DNA of 64,000 bases, from positions 3,348,001-3,412,000 of the forward strand of contig JADJXD010000001.1 of the NCBI GenBank assembly GCA_016715985.1, written 5' to 3'. The notes beneath the pieces are model-generated. The model did no database searches. It was given only the letters and a program-made list of their open reading frames with translations, and was not told the origin of the DNA. The stretch's first letter is position 1, and the number at the start of each line of letters is the position of its first letter. Shown one piece after another: positions 26,866 through 36,133 of this stretch. This DNA comes from Saprospiraceae bacterium. GTDB taxonomy: Bacteria > Bacteroidota > Bacteroidia > Chitinophagales > Saprospiraceae. The translations under genes and the position numbers were made by a program.

Positions 26866-28104
26866 TAGGCTATTGCTCTGTCAAGATAAAAAAACAAAAG
26901 AAAAATATTATATATAAAATATTTGTTATATGTTTGTGCAGGTTTTAAAAATAAGAAAATATGGCACGACAACACTCATTTATTGAATTACCCAAAGACG
27001 ATCTTGAGTTTCTTCAAAGCTAAAAAGTTCTGGTAAACTATCAGTTCGCAAATTGAAAAGGGTTCAAGTACTTTTAAGTTTGCATCAGAAGATAGAACCC
27101 AAAGAAATTGCTAAAGTGGTAGGTCTTAGTTTTGTGACAGTGTATGAGATAAAGAATTAGTATCTTGAAGAAGGATTGATGTCTCTTGACGAAAAGCCTA
27201 GACCATGTACTCATTTAAGAAGAATAAAAGAACATGAAGAAGCAATAATTACGAGTATTGCGTGTAGCGAGCCGGAGGATGGTAATAGTCGATGGACAAT
27301 TCGGCTTATTGGGTCAAAGTTTGTGGAGTTAAGTAATTTTGAGACTGTCTCCTATGAAACGATAAGAACTGTTTTAAAAAAAAGCCAACTTAAGCCTTGG
27401 TTAGAAAAATCTTGGTGTTTAGGACCAATCAATGGTGAATATTTAGCCAGAATGGAAAGTATTTTGGATATATACAGTAGCGAAGGGTTAGATTCTGTTG
27501 GTAGAATTTGTTTTGATGAACGACCATGCCAATTAACAGATGATGTTTATTCACCTATTCCGATGAAAGGAGGACAAGTAAAATTGGTGGATAATGAATA
27601 TATTAGGAAAGGCACATGCTGTTTACTATTAGCTTATGATATAGATACTGGTCAACGCTATACAATAGTAAGTGAGACAAGAACAAAAGCGGATTATGCT
27701 AAGTTTATGGATTGGCTGGAAAGAGAACAATATCAAGATAAGGAGAAAATAATCGTCATTCAAGATAACTTGAACACGCATACCAAAGGATCGTTTTATG
27801 AAAACCTGCCAGTGCAAAGAGCTGGAGAACTAAACAGGAAAATGGATTTTCAATTTACACCCAAACATGCCAGTTGGCTCAATATGGCTGAAATAGAATT
27901 TTCATCAGTGAGTCGTCAATGTCTTAGGAGAAAAATCGCAACAATAGAGGAGATGAAGGTAGAAGTATTCGCATGGCAAGAGAAAAGAAATAAAGCATCA
28001 ACTAAAATATCATGGTCATTCACAACTGACATAGCAAGATGCAAAATGGCTAATAAATATCAAATTTTAATTTAGTTCTTTATCTAGTCAGAGCACTAGT
28101 GCTA
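26866..28104 (+). mobile_element. Decayed IS630-family insertion sequence
   Basis: The terminal inverted repeats are recognisable: 26870-26893 (CTATTGCTCTG then GATAAA) and the reverse of 28076-28099, 20 of 24 bases matching. Both ends lie next to TA dinucleotides, the IS630 target. The single internal gene is broken (see the pseudogene entry). The outer boundaries are good to a few bases only. Confidence 0.7.
26961..28075 (+). pseudogene. IS630-family transposase, frameshifted and with in-frame stop
   Basis: Translation starts as MARQHSFIELPKDDLEFLQ and hits TAA at 27021. A -1 shift near 27011-27019 leads into KLSVRKLKRVQVLLSLHQ, the helix-turn-helix region, which is then cut by TAG at 27158-27160. 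From 27161 to 28075 the frame is intact and holds the DDE catalytic domain: CFDERPCQL, VIQDNLNTH and SWLNMAEIEFS. IS630 elements can use programmed frameshifting, but the additional TAG means full-length transposase cannot be made without readthrough. The catalytic part alone could be translated from 27176 or 27179, without its DNA-binding domain. Confidence 0.85.
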
Positions 28105-28466
28105 TAATTGAAATGTCCATATATTTAGTAATAATAACGTGAGTTCGATGAATAATACATTTATTTACAATATATTACGTTGAGAAATGATAGAAGTTCC
28201 ACATGAAATACCCCGGAGGGGTATAATATTTGTAGCCCTGGGTTTGAACCCGGGGTCAAAAATGGAAATAGCCCCTAATTTTGGCGTGATTTTTGCTATA
28301 AAATGCAAAAATCATGACAAAATTATCTCGAATTCAGGTTAATAATACTAAGCTTCAAAAGTCCGGTAAAAGCGAAAACCTTTTATTGCAAACTTTTCAT
28401 AAATCATTATGAAGTGTATTGAGAACAACTGTAAGACTACTGTTTTTTAAGAAAAAAGTTAAAATG
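28105..28466. other. Intergenic stretch between IS630 remnant and hipBA
   Basis: About 360 nt without a supported gene. It holds the hairpin repeats at 28209-28256. A 32-codon frame from ATG 28314 (MTKLSRIQVNNTKLQ...) ends at 28412; it has no recognised relatives and may be the N-terminal scrap of another mobile gene. Confidence 0.5.
28209..28256. repeat. Paired palindromic repeat (REP-like)
   Basis: Two hairpins stand side by side: TACCCC-GGA-GGGGTA (28209-28223) and CCCTGGGTT with AACCCGGGG (28236-28255). The GC-rich pair in AT-rich intergenic DNA has the look of a dispersed REP-type element. No second copy is present in this window, so its dispersal is inferred. Confidence 0.55.
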
Positions 28467-28505
28467 TTTGTTATTATACACAAATAAGCTATATTTGTGT
28501 ATAAT
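28467..28505 (+). promoter_or_regulatory. hipBA promoter overlapped by a 14-bp inverted repeat operator
   Basis: TTTG at 28467-28470, then exactly 19 nt, then TATATTTG at 28490-28497: a full match to the Bacteroidota TTTG-N19-TAnnTTTG promoter. The perfect inverted repeat ATTATACACAAATA (28473-28486) and TATTTGTGTATAAT (28492-28505), with a 5-nt centre, covers the spacer and the -7 box. This is where a HipB-type dimer would bind to repress its own operon. Confidence 0.8.
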
Positions 28506-28520
28506 ATCAATCAAAATGTA

Positions 28521-28811
28521 ATGAGTACACGAAATCAGATCATATTTCCAAAGTATATCTCAACATTGGAAAAAATGGGTGAAAATATCAAAATAGCCCG
28601 CAAACGGAGAAAGTTAACGACCACCCAAGTAGCGGAAAGGGCTGATATATCTCGATCTACACTTTATCAAATAGAATCAGGCAATCCAAGTGTGGCATTA
28701 GGAGCATATTTTAATGTACTCAGGGTATTTGGACTACAGGATGATTTTTTGAAGTTGGCCGTAGATGATGAATTGGGAAGAAGGCTTCAGGATTTGGAAT
28801 TATTAAAGTAA
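28521..28811 (+). CDS. hipB: HipB-like antitoxin, XRE-type helix-turn-helix
   Basis: A 96-aa protein starting at ATG 28521. A GTG at 28497 lies inside the promoter and cannot be used by the predicted transcript. Residues about 15-75 form a classical Cro/C1-type domain (GENIKIARKRRKLTTTQVAE, then ISRSTLYQIESGNPSVAL). In hipBA systems the antitoxin dimer binds operator palindromes and also neutralises the HipA kinase. The operator-like inverted repeat just upstream and the hipA gene 6 nt downstream make this assignment strong. Confidence 0.88.
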   Translation: MSTRNQIIFPKYISTLEKMGENIKIARKRRKLTTTQVAERADISRSTLYQIESGNPSVALGAYFNVLRVFGLQDDFLKLAVDDELGRRLQDLELLK

Positions 28812-28817
28812 TATCAG

Positions 28818-30071
28818 ATGCCAAAAAATAGAACAGATATATACGTTTATGCCCACTGGAAGGGGATGAAAGAGCCACAGTGCTTAGGTATATTGAGTGC
28901 TCATCAGGCAAAAGGTAAAAAAGCTTTCAGTTTTGAGTATGACTCTAATTGGCTTAAATCAGGACATAAGTTTTTACTTGATCCGGAAATTAAGATGTTT
29001 TCAGGCTTACAATATCCTGATCAAAAAGAAAATTTCGGTGCTTTTCTGGATAGTATGCCTGACACCTGGGGTAGGACATTGATGAAACGTAGAGCAATTT
29101 TAAACGCCAGAGAAAAAAATATTAAAACTCCTACCCTTTATGATATTGACTATCTGCTGGGTGTTTATGACGAAAGCAGAATGGGTGCATTAAGGTTTAA
29201 ACTTGAACCTGACGGTGTTTTTTTAGATAGAAGTAGCAAAAGTTCAGTACCGCCATGGTCCTCAATTCGAGAATTACAAAATGCTGCATTAAATTTAGAA
29301 AAGGACCAAAATGCAGAATAAGTAAAAAAGTGGCTATCCATTCTGCTTGCTCCGGGCTCATCTTTGGGAGGTGCCAGACCTAAAGCAAATATTTTGGATC
29401 CAACTGGAAATTTATGGATTGCGAAATTTCCAACCCAAACAGATTCTACTGACAAAGCTGCTTGGGAATATTTAGTGTATGAATTAGCTATTTCGGCTGG
29501 TGTTAACATGGCCCCTTGTCGGATCGAAAAAATAATAGGCAAATACCAGACATTTTTTACTAAACGATTTGATAGAGAATTTAATGAAAGGATTCATTTT
29601 GCATCAGCAATGACTATGACCGGAAATACAGAAGAAAGCATCAGAGATAATAAGGCAAGTTATTTGGAAATAGCTGAATTTATCAGCAACTATGGTGTCA
29701 ATATTGAAGAAAATTTAAATCAGTTGTGGAGACGAATCATCTTCAATATTTCAGTTTCCAACACAGATGACCACCTAAGAAATCATGGATTTCTACTAAC
29801 CAATTCCGGATGGATTCTATCTCCTGCTTATGACTTAAATCCTTCAATAGATAAAGATGGTTTGTCATTAAATATTGATATGGATGATAATTCCCTGAAT
29901 ATTGAATTGGCCAAAAGTGTCGGTGCATATTTCAGACTAAATGAAAAACAAATGGCTAAAATAATAGTTGAAGTTCAAAATGCTGTGAAAAAATGGAAAG
30001 CAATAGCAACCAGATTATTAATCCCAAAAAGTGAACAAATGCTGATGGAAAAAGCTTTTAACTTGTTTTAA
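28818..30071 (+). pseudogene. hipA: HipA-family Ser/Thr kinase toxin interrupted by one TAA codon
   Basis: Bases 28818-30071 stay in one frame and encode a full-length HipA (about 417 codons) except for a single TAA at 29319-29321. Upstream is the N-terminal coupling domain (FGAFLDSMPDTWGRTLMKRR). Downstream, four codons after VKKW, come the P-loop SSLGGARPKA, the catalytic loop NTDDHLRNHGF and the metal-binding SPAYDLNP. The reading frame after the stop contains only a TTG inside the P-loop as an early start, so an independent C-terminal protein would be inactive. HipA toxins phosphorylate glutamyl-tRNA synthetase or similar targets. A one-base change of GAA, AAA or CAA to TAA would explain the break; stop readthrough or sequencing error are alternatives. 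Confidence 0.85.
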
Positions 30072-30106
30072 TGTAACTAACTTAAAATTAATCGATTAAA
30101 AACCTA

Positions 30107-31387
30107 TCAATCAGGAATCTCATATTCTTTGATCTTCCGGTACAAAGTACGTTCTGAAATTCCTAATTCCTCAGCGGCATCTTTACGTTTATTACTGTAC
30201 TTTTTGAGCGCTTTTTTGATGAGTCCTTTTTCCATTTCTTCTATGGAAAGTATCTCTTCGACTTCCTCTGTGTCATGGTAATCCTGTTTGTTACCTCCCT
30301 GGAGCACAACCGGACGATTTACCTGATAGTTGTCATTAAAGTGATCAGCATCAGCATTTTCATCTGACTCACTTCTTTGTCTTGAAGAAAAGAGACTTTC
30401 AACATTAACACCGGAGACCTTATTTAACTTGGCAATATTAGAAATATCAGGCACTGTCAGATCATTTGATCGTATCAATTCATAAACTAATGACTTCACA
30501 TCACTCAGGTCGCTTTTCATTTCGAGCAGAAACTTAAAAAGAATTTCTCTTTCATGAAAACCGTATTCTTTGTTATCGCCTGTAACAACGGGCAGATTTC
30601 GTGTCCTTAAATGTGGTGCAAGTTCTGTTAAATCTTCCACTGTGATCTCTTTTCGGTCTGACAGGACGGATAATTGTTCTACAATATTTTTAAGTTCCCT
30701 GATATTTCCGGGCCATCTGTAATTTTCTAAGAGCAATTTGGCTTCATCCGTCAGAAAAACGGAGTCTGTTCTGTATTTTTCTGCAAAATCTCCTGCAAAT
30801 TTCCTGAAAAGTAAATAGATATCTTCCCTTCTTTCGTGTAAAGCCGGCACTTTGATAGGTACGGTATTGAGCCGGTAATAAAGATCATCTCTGAATTTTC
30901 CGCTTTTTATTTTTTCTTCAAGATTAACATTTGTTGCCGCCACGACACGAACATCCGTATTCAATACTTTAGAAGAGCCAACCCTGAGAAACTCACCTGA
31001 CTCCAGAATTCTGAGCAGGTAAGATTGTGTGTCCAGAGGCATTTCACCGATTTCATCCAGAAAGATAGTACCTCCGTTCACAGTTTCAAAATATCCTTTC
31101 CGTTCGTTAACTGCACCGGTAAAGGAGCCCTTTTCATGACCGAACAATTCAGAGTTGATCGTTCCGGCTGGGATGGCTCCGCAGTTGATCGCAATAAAAT
31201 TATTATGTTTTCTGATACTTAGCTCATGAATGATCCGGCTGAAAATTTCCTTACCTACACCACTTTCTCCTTGTATCAATACTGTGAGATCGGTCATTGC
31301 CACTCTCATGGCAGTGTTCAATGCTCTCTCCAAAAGTGGCGAGCGACCAATGATACCAAATCTCTGTTTTACACCCTGAATATTCAA
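30107..31387 (-). CDS. Sigma-54-dependent transcriptional activator (AAA+ and Fis HTH)
   Basis: A 426-aa protein with no receiver or other sensor domain: the AAA+ module starts almost at the N-terminus (GESGVGKE at 40-47). The sigma-54 contact loop is GSFTGA (87-92, usually GAFTGA; the Ser form is also seen in nature). Walker B IFLDEIGEM follows at about 110. The Fis-type helix-turn-helix is at the end (KDAAEELGISERTLYRKIKE). It would hydrolyse ATP to open sigma-54 RNA polymerase promoters. It is the last gene of a minus-strand run after miaB and the Uma2 gene (gaps of 32 and 44 nt). With no sensor domain, control must come through a partner or its own expression. Confidence 0.92.
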   Translation of the reverse strand: MNIQGVKQRFGIIGRSPLLERALNTAMRVAMTDLTVLIQGESGVGKEIFSRIIHELSIRKHNNFIAINCGAIPAGTINSELFGHEKGSFTGAVNERKGYFETVNGGTIFLDEIGEMPLDTQSYLLRILESGEFLRVGSSKVLNTDVRVVAATNVNLEEKIKSGKFRDDLYYRLNTVPIKVPALHERREDIYLLFRKFAGDFAEKYRTDSVFLTDEAKLLLENYRWPGNIRELKNIVEQLSVLSDRKEITVEDLTELAPHLRTRNLPVVTGDNKEYGFHEREILFKFLLEMKSDLSDVKSLVYELIRSNDLTVPDISNIAKLNKVSGVNVESLFSSRQRSESDENADADHFNDNYQVNRPVVLQGGNKQDYHDTEEVEEILSIEEMEKGLIKKALKKYSNKRKDAAEELGISERTLYRKIKEYEIPD

Positions 31388-31431
31388 TTTTTTGTATTTT
31401 ATTTATTCAATTAATTAGTCTTGTCCAAAAT

Positions 31432-32058
31432 TTATTTTTCGAATATCTCACTCACACTTAATGCAAAGTCAGGAAGTAAAGTAGATTTGATTACTTCGCC
31501 ATTCGTAAAGGGTTTGCTGCCAATAAATTTATTTTTTACCAAAGTATAAATGAGTATAAACTCATCCTGCAAGTCCACTATCCAATACTCCTGAACTCCT
31601 GCTTGCTGATATATTTCAAATTTGTCCTTTATCTCAGGATGTTTGTTGCCTGGAGACAATATCTCGACAACTAATTCAGGGGCACCGATACAACCTCTTT
31701 CGTCAAGCTTATTTTCATCACATATCACAATAATATCCGGTTGCACAACCGTCATTATCTTTCCATCAGGTAGTTTTTTAGCTCTATTTTTATATTTTTT
31801 GGAAATATCCAGATCTTCCGAAATAGGCAATCGTACATCAAACGGAGCTGTAAAGATATTGCACGGACTCTTTTTAAAATACCAGGTTAGTGTGCTGGAC
31901 AAATTATTAGAAATTCTTTGATGTCTTGTCCCGGGAGCAGGTGACATTTTCATGATCTTTCCCTTTATTATTTCCACTCGCTCTTCAAACCTCCAAAGAA
32001 GATAATCGGCATAAGAATAGGTCTTATTCATGTCGAGTTGTTTGATGTCTGTGATCAT
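31432..32058 (-). CDS. Uma2-family (DUF820) putative endonuclease
   Basis: A 208-aa protein of the PD-(D/E)xK type: VVQPDIIVI (about 108-116) and PELVVEILSPG (about 128-138) supply the Asp and Glu of the active site. The N-terminus SYADYLLWRFEERVEIIKGK is typical of the family, and the C-terminal QQAGVQEYWIVD closes the fold. These proteins occur in large numbers in cyanobacteria and Bacteroidota; their cellular role is unknown, and no restriction or defence genes accompany this one. Confidence 0.88.
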   Translation of the reverse strand: MITDIKQLDMNKTYSYADYLLWRFEERVEIIKGKIMKMSPAPGTRHQRISNNLSSTLTWYFKKSPCNIFTAPFDVRLPISEDLDISKKYKNRAKKLPDGKIMTVVQPDIIVICDENKLDERGCIGAPELVVEILSPGNKHPEIKDKFEIYQQAGVQEYWIVDLQDEFILIYTLVKNKFIGSKPFTNGEVIKSTLLPDFALSVSEIFEK

Positions 32059-32090
32059 AATATTAAATTAAACATGAAATGTACTGTCAA

Positions 32091-33524
32091 TCAATGTTTT
32101 ACAACTATCTCACCCCGCAATGTTCCCGCATTGGCTTCAGTAACTCTTACCATAACATATTCACCTGGTTTTACACATTCTGCTTTTGGAAAATTGATCA
32201 TTTTATTCTGACTGTTGCGGCCTTTAAAATCCAACTTTGATTTTTTGGAATCTCCTTCAACAAGGACTTTAAAAACTTTACCGATATCTGCCAGATTGTG
32301 CTCCAATGATACCAACCTTTGTATATCAACCACTTCCTGTAGTCTGCGTTTTTTTATATCCTCAGGTATATCATCTGTCAATTTTTTTGCTGCCGGCGTG
32401 CCGGGTCTCTCAGAGTAATAAAACATGTAGGACATACTGAACTTTGCCCACTCAATAATGCTGAGTGTATCCTGATGTTCTTCTTCCGTTTCTGAACAAA
32501 AGCCAGTGATAATATCTGCTGAAATGGCACAATCAGGAATAATTCGGTTGATCGCGTTGACTCTGTCCATGTACCATTCCCGATCATAAGTACGATTCAT
32601 CAGTGCCAGAATACGGCTATTGCCCGACTGTACCGGCAAATGGATGTAATCGCAGATATTTTCATATTTGGCTATAGTGTATAATACTTCGTCAGTGATA
32701 TCTTTAGGATGAGAAGTGGAAAATCGTATTCTCAGATCAGGATGAACCAATGCGACTCTTTCCAATAATTGTGCAAAATTAACATGTTCTGTACCATCAG
32801 GATTTGACCATTTATATGAATCCACATTCTGACCAAGTAAAGTTACTTCTCTGAATCCTCTGTCAAACAAGTCCTGCGCTTCCGCTAGGATAGAATAAGG
32901 ATCTCTGCTTCGTTCTCTCCCTCTGGTAAAGGGCACCACACAAAATGAACACATATTATCACAACCCCGCATGATAGAAATAAAAGCGATCACACCATTA
33001 CTATCCAATCTGAGTGGAGATATGTCTGCATAAGTCTCTTCTCTCGAAAGCAAGACGTTTATACCCTTTTCACCTTCATCCGCTCTGGAAATCAGATTGG
33101 GAAGATCACGATATGCGTCAGGACCAACTACAATATCCACTAATTTTTCCTGCTCTAATAATTTGGATTTGAGTCGCTCAGCCATACATCCGAGTACGCC
33201 TATCATCAGATCCGGCTTGCGGCGTTTCAGTTTGTTAAAAACACTCAGTCTTTGTCTTATATTATCTTCTGCTTTTTCACGTATGGAACAGGTATTGACC
33301 AATATCAGGTCTGCGGTTTCCATCTCACGGGTAGGTCCATAACCTTCTTCGGCAAGGATAGATGCTACAATCTCTGAATCACTGAAGTTCATTGCGCATC
33401 CGTATGATTCGATATAGAATTTTTTTAAACCGGGTATATGTTGATCATAATACAACACTTCACCTTGCTTGTCTTCATCAATCTCTTTTGTTACATCCTG
33501 AAGAGTCACATTATCATCATACAT
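32091..33524 (-). CDS. miaB: tRNA-2-methylthio-N6-dimethylallyladenosine synthase
   Basis: A 477-aa radical-SAM methylthiotransferase that adds ms2 to i6A37 of tRNAs reading UNN codons. The N-terminal UPF0004 domain supplies three Cys for one [4Fe-4S] cluster (ESYGCAMN, NTCSIREKAEDN, LGCMAERL). The radical SAM cluster motif is RGCDNMCSFCVVPFTRG, and a C-terminal TRAM domain (VLVEGDSKKS to LRGEIV) binds tRNA. I start at ATG 33524 (MYDDNVTLQD); the longer start at 33569 adds 15 hydrophobic, non-conserved residues. It begins the miaB-Uma2-activator run. Confidence 0.95.
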   Translation of the reverse strand: MYDDNVTLQDVTKEIDEDKQGEVLYYDQHIPGLKKFYIESYGCAMNFSDSEIVASILAEEGYGPTREMETADLILVNTCSIREKAEDNIRQRLSVFNKLKRRKPDLMIGVLGCMAERLKSKLLEQEKLVDIVVGPDAYRDLPNLISRADEGEKGINVLLSREETYADISPLRLDSNGVIAFISIMRGCDNMCSFCVVPFTRGRERSRDPYSILAEAQDLFDRGFREVTLLGQNVDSYKWSNPDGTEHVNFAQLLERVALVHPDLRIRFSTSHPKDITDEVLYTIAKYENICDYIHLPVQSGNSRILALMNRTYDREWYMDRVNAINRIIPDCAISADIITGFCSETEEEHQDTLSIIEWAKFSMSYMFYYSERPGTPAAKKLTDDIPEDIKKRRLQEVVDIQRLVSLEHNLADIGKVFKVLVEGDSKKSKLDFKGRNSQNKMINFPKAECVKPGEYVMVRVTEANAGTLRGEIVVKH

Positions 33525-33690
33525 TTTATTATGAATTTTTTTGGACTGCAAAAATACAATAAATATCATTGCAGTATGACAAAATGGCAGGATAATTTAA
33601 AGTTAAAGAAAATTGGCTGTCTTTGGTTCCCTTTATTCTCAAAAACATAAAGTTAATTTCAGTTGTTATTTTTCATTGCATTGATTTGAC

Positions 33691-33699
33691 TAATTTTGC
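33691..33699 (+). promoter_or_regulatory. -7 element before mutS2
   Basis: TAATTTTGC fits TAnnTTTGC exactly. The transcript should begin near 33704, which leaves only the ATG at 33748, not codons near 33706, as the likely mutS2 start. Confidence 0.55.
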
Positions 33700-33747
33700 A
33701 GCTAATTGCCGTTACAGATTTTTAGGCATTACTATAATTTACCATAC

Positions 33748-36129
33748 ATGTATTTGTATCCTAGAGACATTAAAGAAAAACTGGAATTCAACAAAGTCAT
33801 CGACCACATCAAGTCTGAATGTCTTTCTGAGATGGCCAAAACATATTTTGATCAGTTGGAAATACTGACCGATATGGCTGTTATCAGTCAGTTATTAAAT
33901 GAAACAGAAGAATACAGAAAATCGCTTGAAAGAAATGAACATATACCGATATTTTCATTTCAGTCCATAGGTAATGATATCCGGATGCTTCGCAAAGAAG
34001 GATATGTACTCGATATAGAAAGTATCAGAAATATATACCTTATCGTATCAATCGGTTTGGATTTGCAGAAATATTTTTTAGACATTGAGAAAGCAAAATT
34101 CAATCCACTGATCCATCAATTGGTTTCAGGCATCATCATAGATAAAAGTTTGATTAATGAAATAGACAGAGTCTTGGATGATGAAGGGGAAGTGCGTCCG
34201 AATGCATCTGAAGAATTACTGCGAATATCCAAACAAATAAAGTCCCGCGAGAGAGAACTGGACAAAGTATTTAACAGCGAACTGGAACTATATAAAACAA
34301 AAGGACTTCTTTTAGATACACATGAAAGTCTCAGAAATGGACGAAGAGTTCTTACTGTAGCGGTTGAGCATAAAAGAAAAGTTGGCGGAATCATCCACGA
34401 TGAGTCAGCAACCGGCAAAACTGTCTATATCGAACCTGAAAAAGTGATAAATATCAATCAGGAAATTTATAATTTGTATGCTGAACGAAGGCATGAAATC
34501 TATAAAATACTCCGTGATTTATGTACATTTATCAGGCCGTATGCAGATAGTCTGATTATTACTGAAAGTATTTTAGTCAAGATGGACACCATCAGAGCCA
34601 AAGGAAAATTTGCTTACAGAATTAATGCTAAAAAACCTTACCTACAGGAAAAACCAATCTTTGGTTTCAACACTGCTTTCAACCCTGTTCTTACACTGAA
34701 ATTTGAACACACTGCAACTCCTGTCGTTCCATTTGATCTCGAATTACATGGGAATAATAGGATACTTGTCTTGAGTGGACCCAATGCAGGGGGAAAATCG
34801 GTTGCCATGAAATCTGTCGGACTCATACAAATGATGTTGCAGGCAGGATTATTGGTGCCGGCGGACGAAAATTCAAGATTTGGTATATTCGAAAAAATAT
34901 TTGTGGACATTGGTGACCAGCAATCTCTCGAAGATGACCTGAGTACCTATAGCTCACATCTTCAGAATATGCGGGTTACGACCGAAAGTGCAGATAAAAA
35001 AACATTAGTACTCATCGATGAGTTCGGTTCCGGTACTGATCCCAAGATCGGAGGAGCGATAGCAGAAGCTGTACTAAATAACCTGAATCATAAAAAGATT
35101 TTTGGTGTCATCACTACGCATTATTCCAACCTCAAGTTTTTTGCTTTTAAAACCCACGGGATTGTAAACGGTTCTATGGAATTTGATAAAAACCATCTGA
35201 TTCCTACCTTTCGAATGCATATCGGCAAGCCGGGGAGTTCATTTGCATACGAAATTGCTGAAAAAATTGGATTGGACCAACAAATAGTAAAGTACGCTCA
35301 ACACAAAACCGGCAAAAATGAAAAAGCCATTGATGAAATGCTTATCTCATTGATGGCAGAGAAAAAGGAATACGAAGATAAAATGGCTGCTCTGTTAGAA
35401 AAACAAGACCGAATCGACCGGCTGATGAAGTCTTACGAACAAATGAACGCAGATCTGGATATCAGAAAGAAAAAACTAAAACTGCAATCCAAAGAAAATG
35501 CTGCCATCCACATCATGGATCAGCATAAAGAAGCGGAGCGGGTTCTGAAAGAAATCAGACATTCCAAAAATGAAGAAAAAGCGAAGCAAACACTGGAAGC
35601 ACTGAAGGAAAAGCAGGAAAAAACATTGAAAGAACTTAAGGAAATTAAAAAAGATGTCTTTGAACATGAAAGTACTGTCATTCATGAAAAACCCATGATT
35701 GGCTCACATGTACGAATGCGAAATGGTAGCAGTATCGGTCAGATTATACAAATCCAAAAAGAAATTGCAGAAGTTCAGATGGGATTTATGAATTTAAAAA
35801 TTCCAATTATTGATCTGATTGTTACAAAAGAACCCATTGAAACCCGCAAAAAATCTGTCAATACGGACATGGTATCCGGCAAAGACCGACCCGAAACAAA
35901 AATTGATCTCAGAGAATATACAAAATCAGACGCACTTCACTTTCTGCAGGAGTTTATGGATAGAGCTCTCTTGAACAATCTTTATGAACTAAAAATTATA
36001 CATGGAGTAGGAACCGGTGTCATGAAAAAAGAAGTTCGTAAAATGCTGAATGAGTATAAAGACATCAAAAAAATATGGCACCCCGATGCCGAATATGGCG
36101 GCGACGGAGTGACATATGTTCAGCTGTGA
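33748..36129 (+). CDS. mutS2: MutS2 family protein (ATPase with Smr nuclease domain)
   Basis: A 793-aa protein from ATG 33748 (MYLYPRDIKEKLEF). MutS core and lever helices lead to the ATPase: Walker A SGPNAGGKS (about 342-350) and Walker B TLVLIDEFGSGTDP (about 423-436). A long Lys/Glu coiled coil follows (about 540-640), then the C-terminal Smr domain (about 715-793, KIDLREYTKSDAL and IIHGVGTGVMKKEV). MutS2 lacks the mismatch-recognition domain; it suppresses recombination or rescues collided ribosomes, depending on the species studied. Its stop is 4 nt from the stop of the convergent T9SS gene. A copy of its last about 29 codons is found again at 37257-37346. Confidence 0.94.
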   Translation: MYLYPRDIKEKLEFNKVIDHIKSECLSEMAKTYFDQLEILTDMAVISQLLNETEEYRKSLERNEHIPIFSFQSIGNDIRMLRKEGYVLDIESIRNIYLIVSIGLDLQKYFLDIEKAKFNPLIHQLVSGIIIDKSLINEIDRVLDDEGEVRPNASEELLRISKQIKSRERELDKVFNSELELYKTKGLLLDTHESLRNGRRVLTVAVEHKRKVGGIIHDESATGKTVYIEPEKVININQEIYNLYAERRHEIYKILRDLCTFIRPYADSLIITESILVKMDTIRAKGKFAYRINAKKPYLQEKPIFGFNTAFNPVLTLKFEHTATPVVPFDLELHGNNRILVLSGPNAGGKSVAMKSVGLIQMMLQAGLLVPADENSRFGIFEKIFVDIGDQQSLEDDLSTYSSHLQNMRVTTESADKKTLVLIDEFGSGTDPKIGGAIAEAVLNNLNHKKIFGVITTHYSNLKFFAFKTHGIVNGSMEFDKNHLIPTFRMHIGKPGSSFAYEIAEKIGLDQQIVKYAQHKTGKNEKAIDEMLISLMAEKKEYEDKMAALLEKQDRIDRLMKSYEQMNADLDIRKKKLKLQSKENAAIHIMDQHKEAERVLKEIRHSKNEEKAKQTLEALKEKQEKTLKELKEIKKDVFEHESTVIHEKPMIGSHVRMRNGSSIGQIIQIQKEIAEVQMGFMNLKIPIIDLIVTKEPIETRKKSVNTDMVSGKDRPETKIDLREYTKSDALHFLQEFMDRALLNNLYELKIIHGVGTGVMKKEVRKMLNEYKDIKKIWHPDAEYGGDGVTYVQL

Positions 36130-36133
36130 TTCT

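Noticed and set aside
28236..28256. A tRNA-like arm (GGGTTTGAACCC) before hipBA
   Set aside because: No acceptor stem, anticodon arm or CCA-like end surrounds it; it is one half of a palindromic repeat.
28314..28412. A 32-codon frame upstream of hipBA
   Set aside because: Too short, no recognised relative and no promoter; possibly a scrap of a mobile gene.
29364..30071. The C-terminal hipA frame as a separate gene
   Set aside because: Its only early start is a TTG inside the kinase P-loop, and it is in the same frame as the preceding half, so one broken gene is the simpler reading.
30107..33524. A defence island formed by the Uma2 nuclease, activator and hipBA genes
   Set aside because: The nuclease lies between miaB and a general activator, without methylase, helicase or other defence genes; Uma2 proteins are common in housekeeping contexts.
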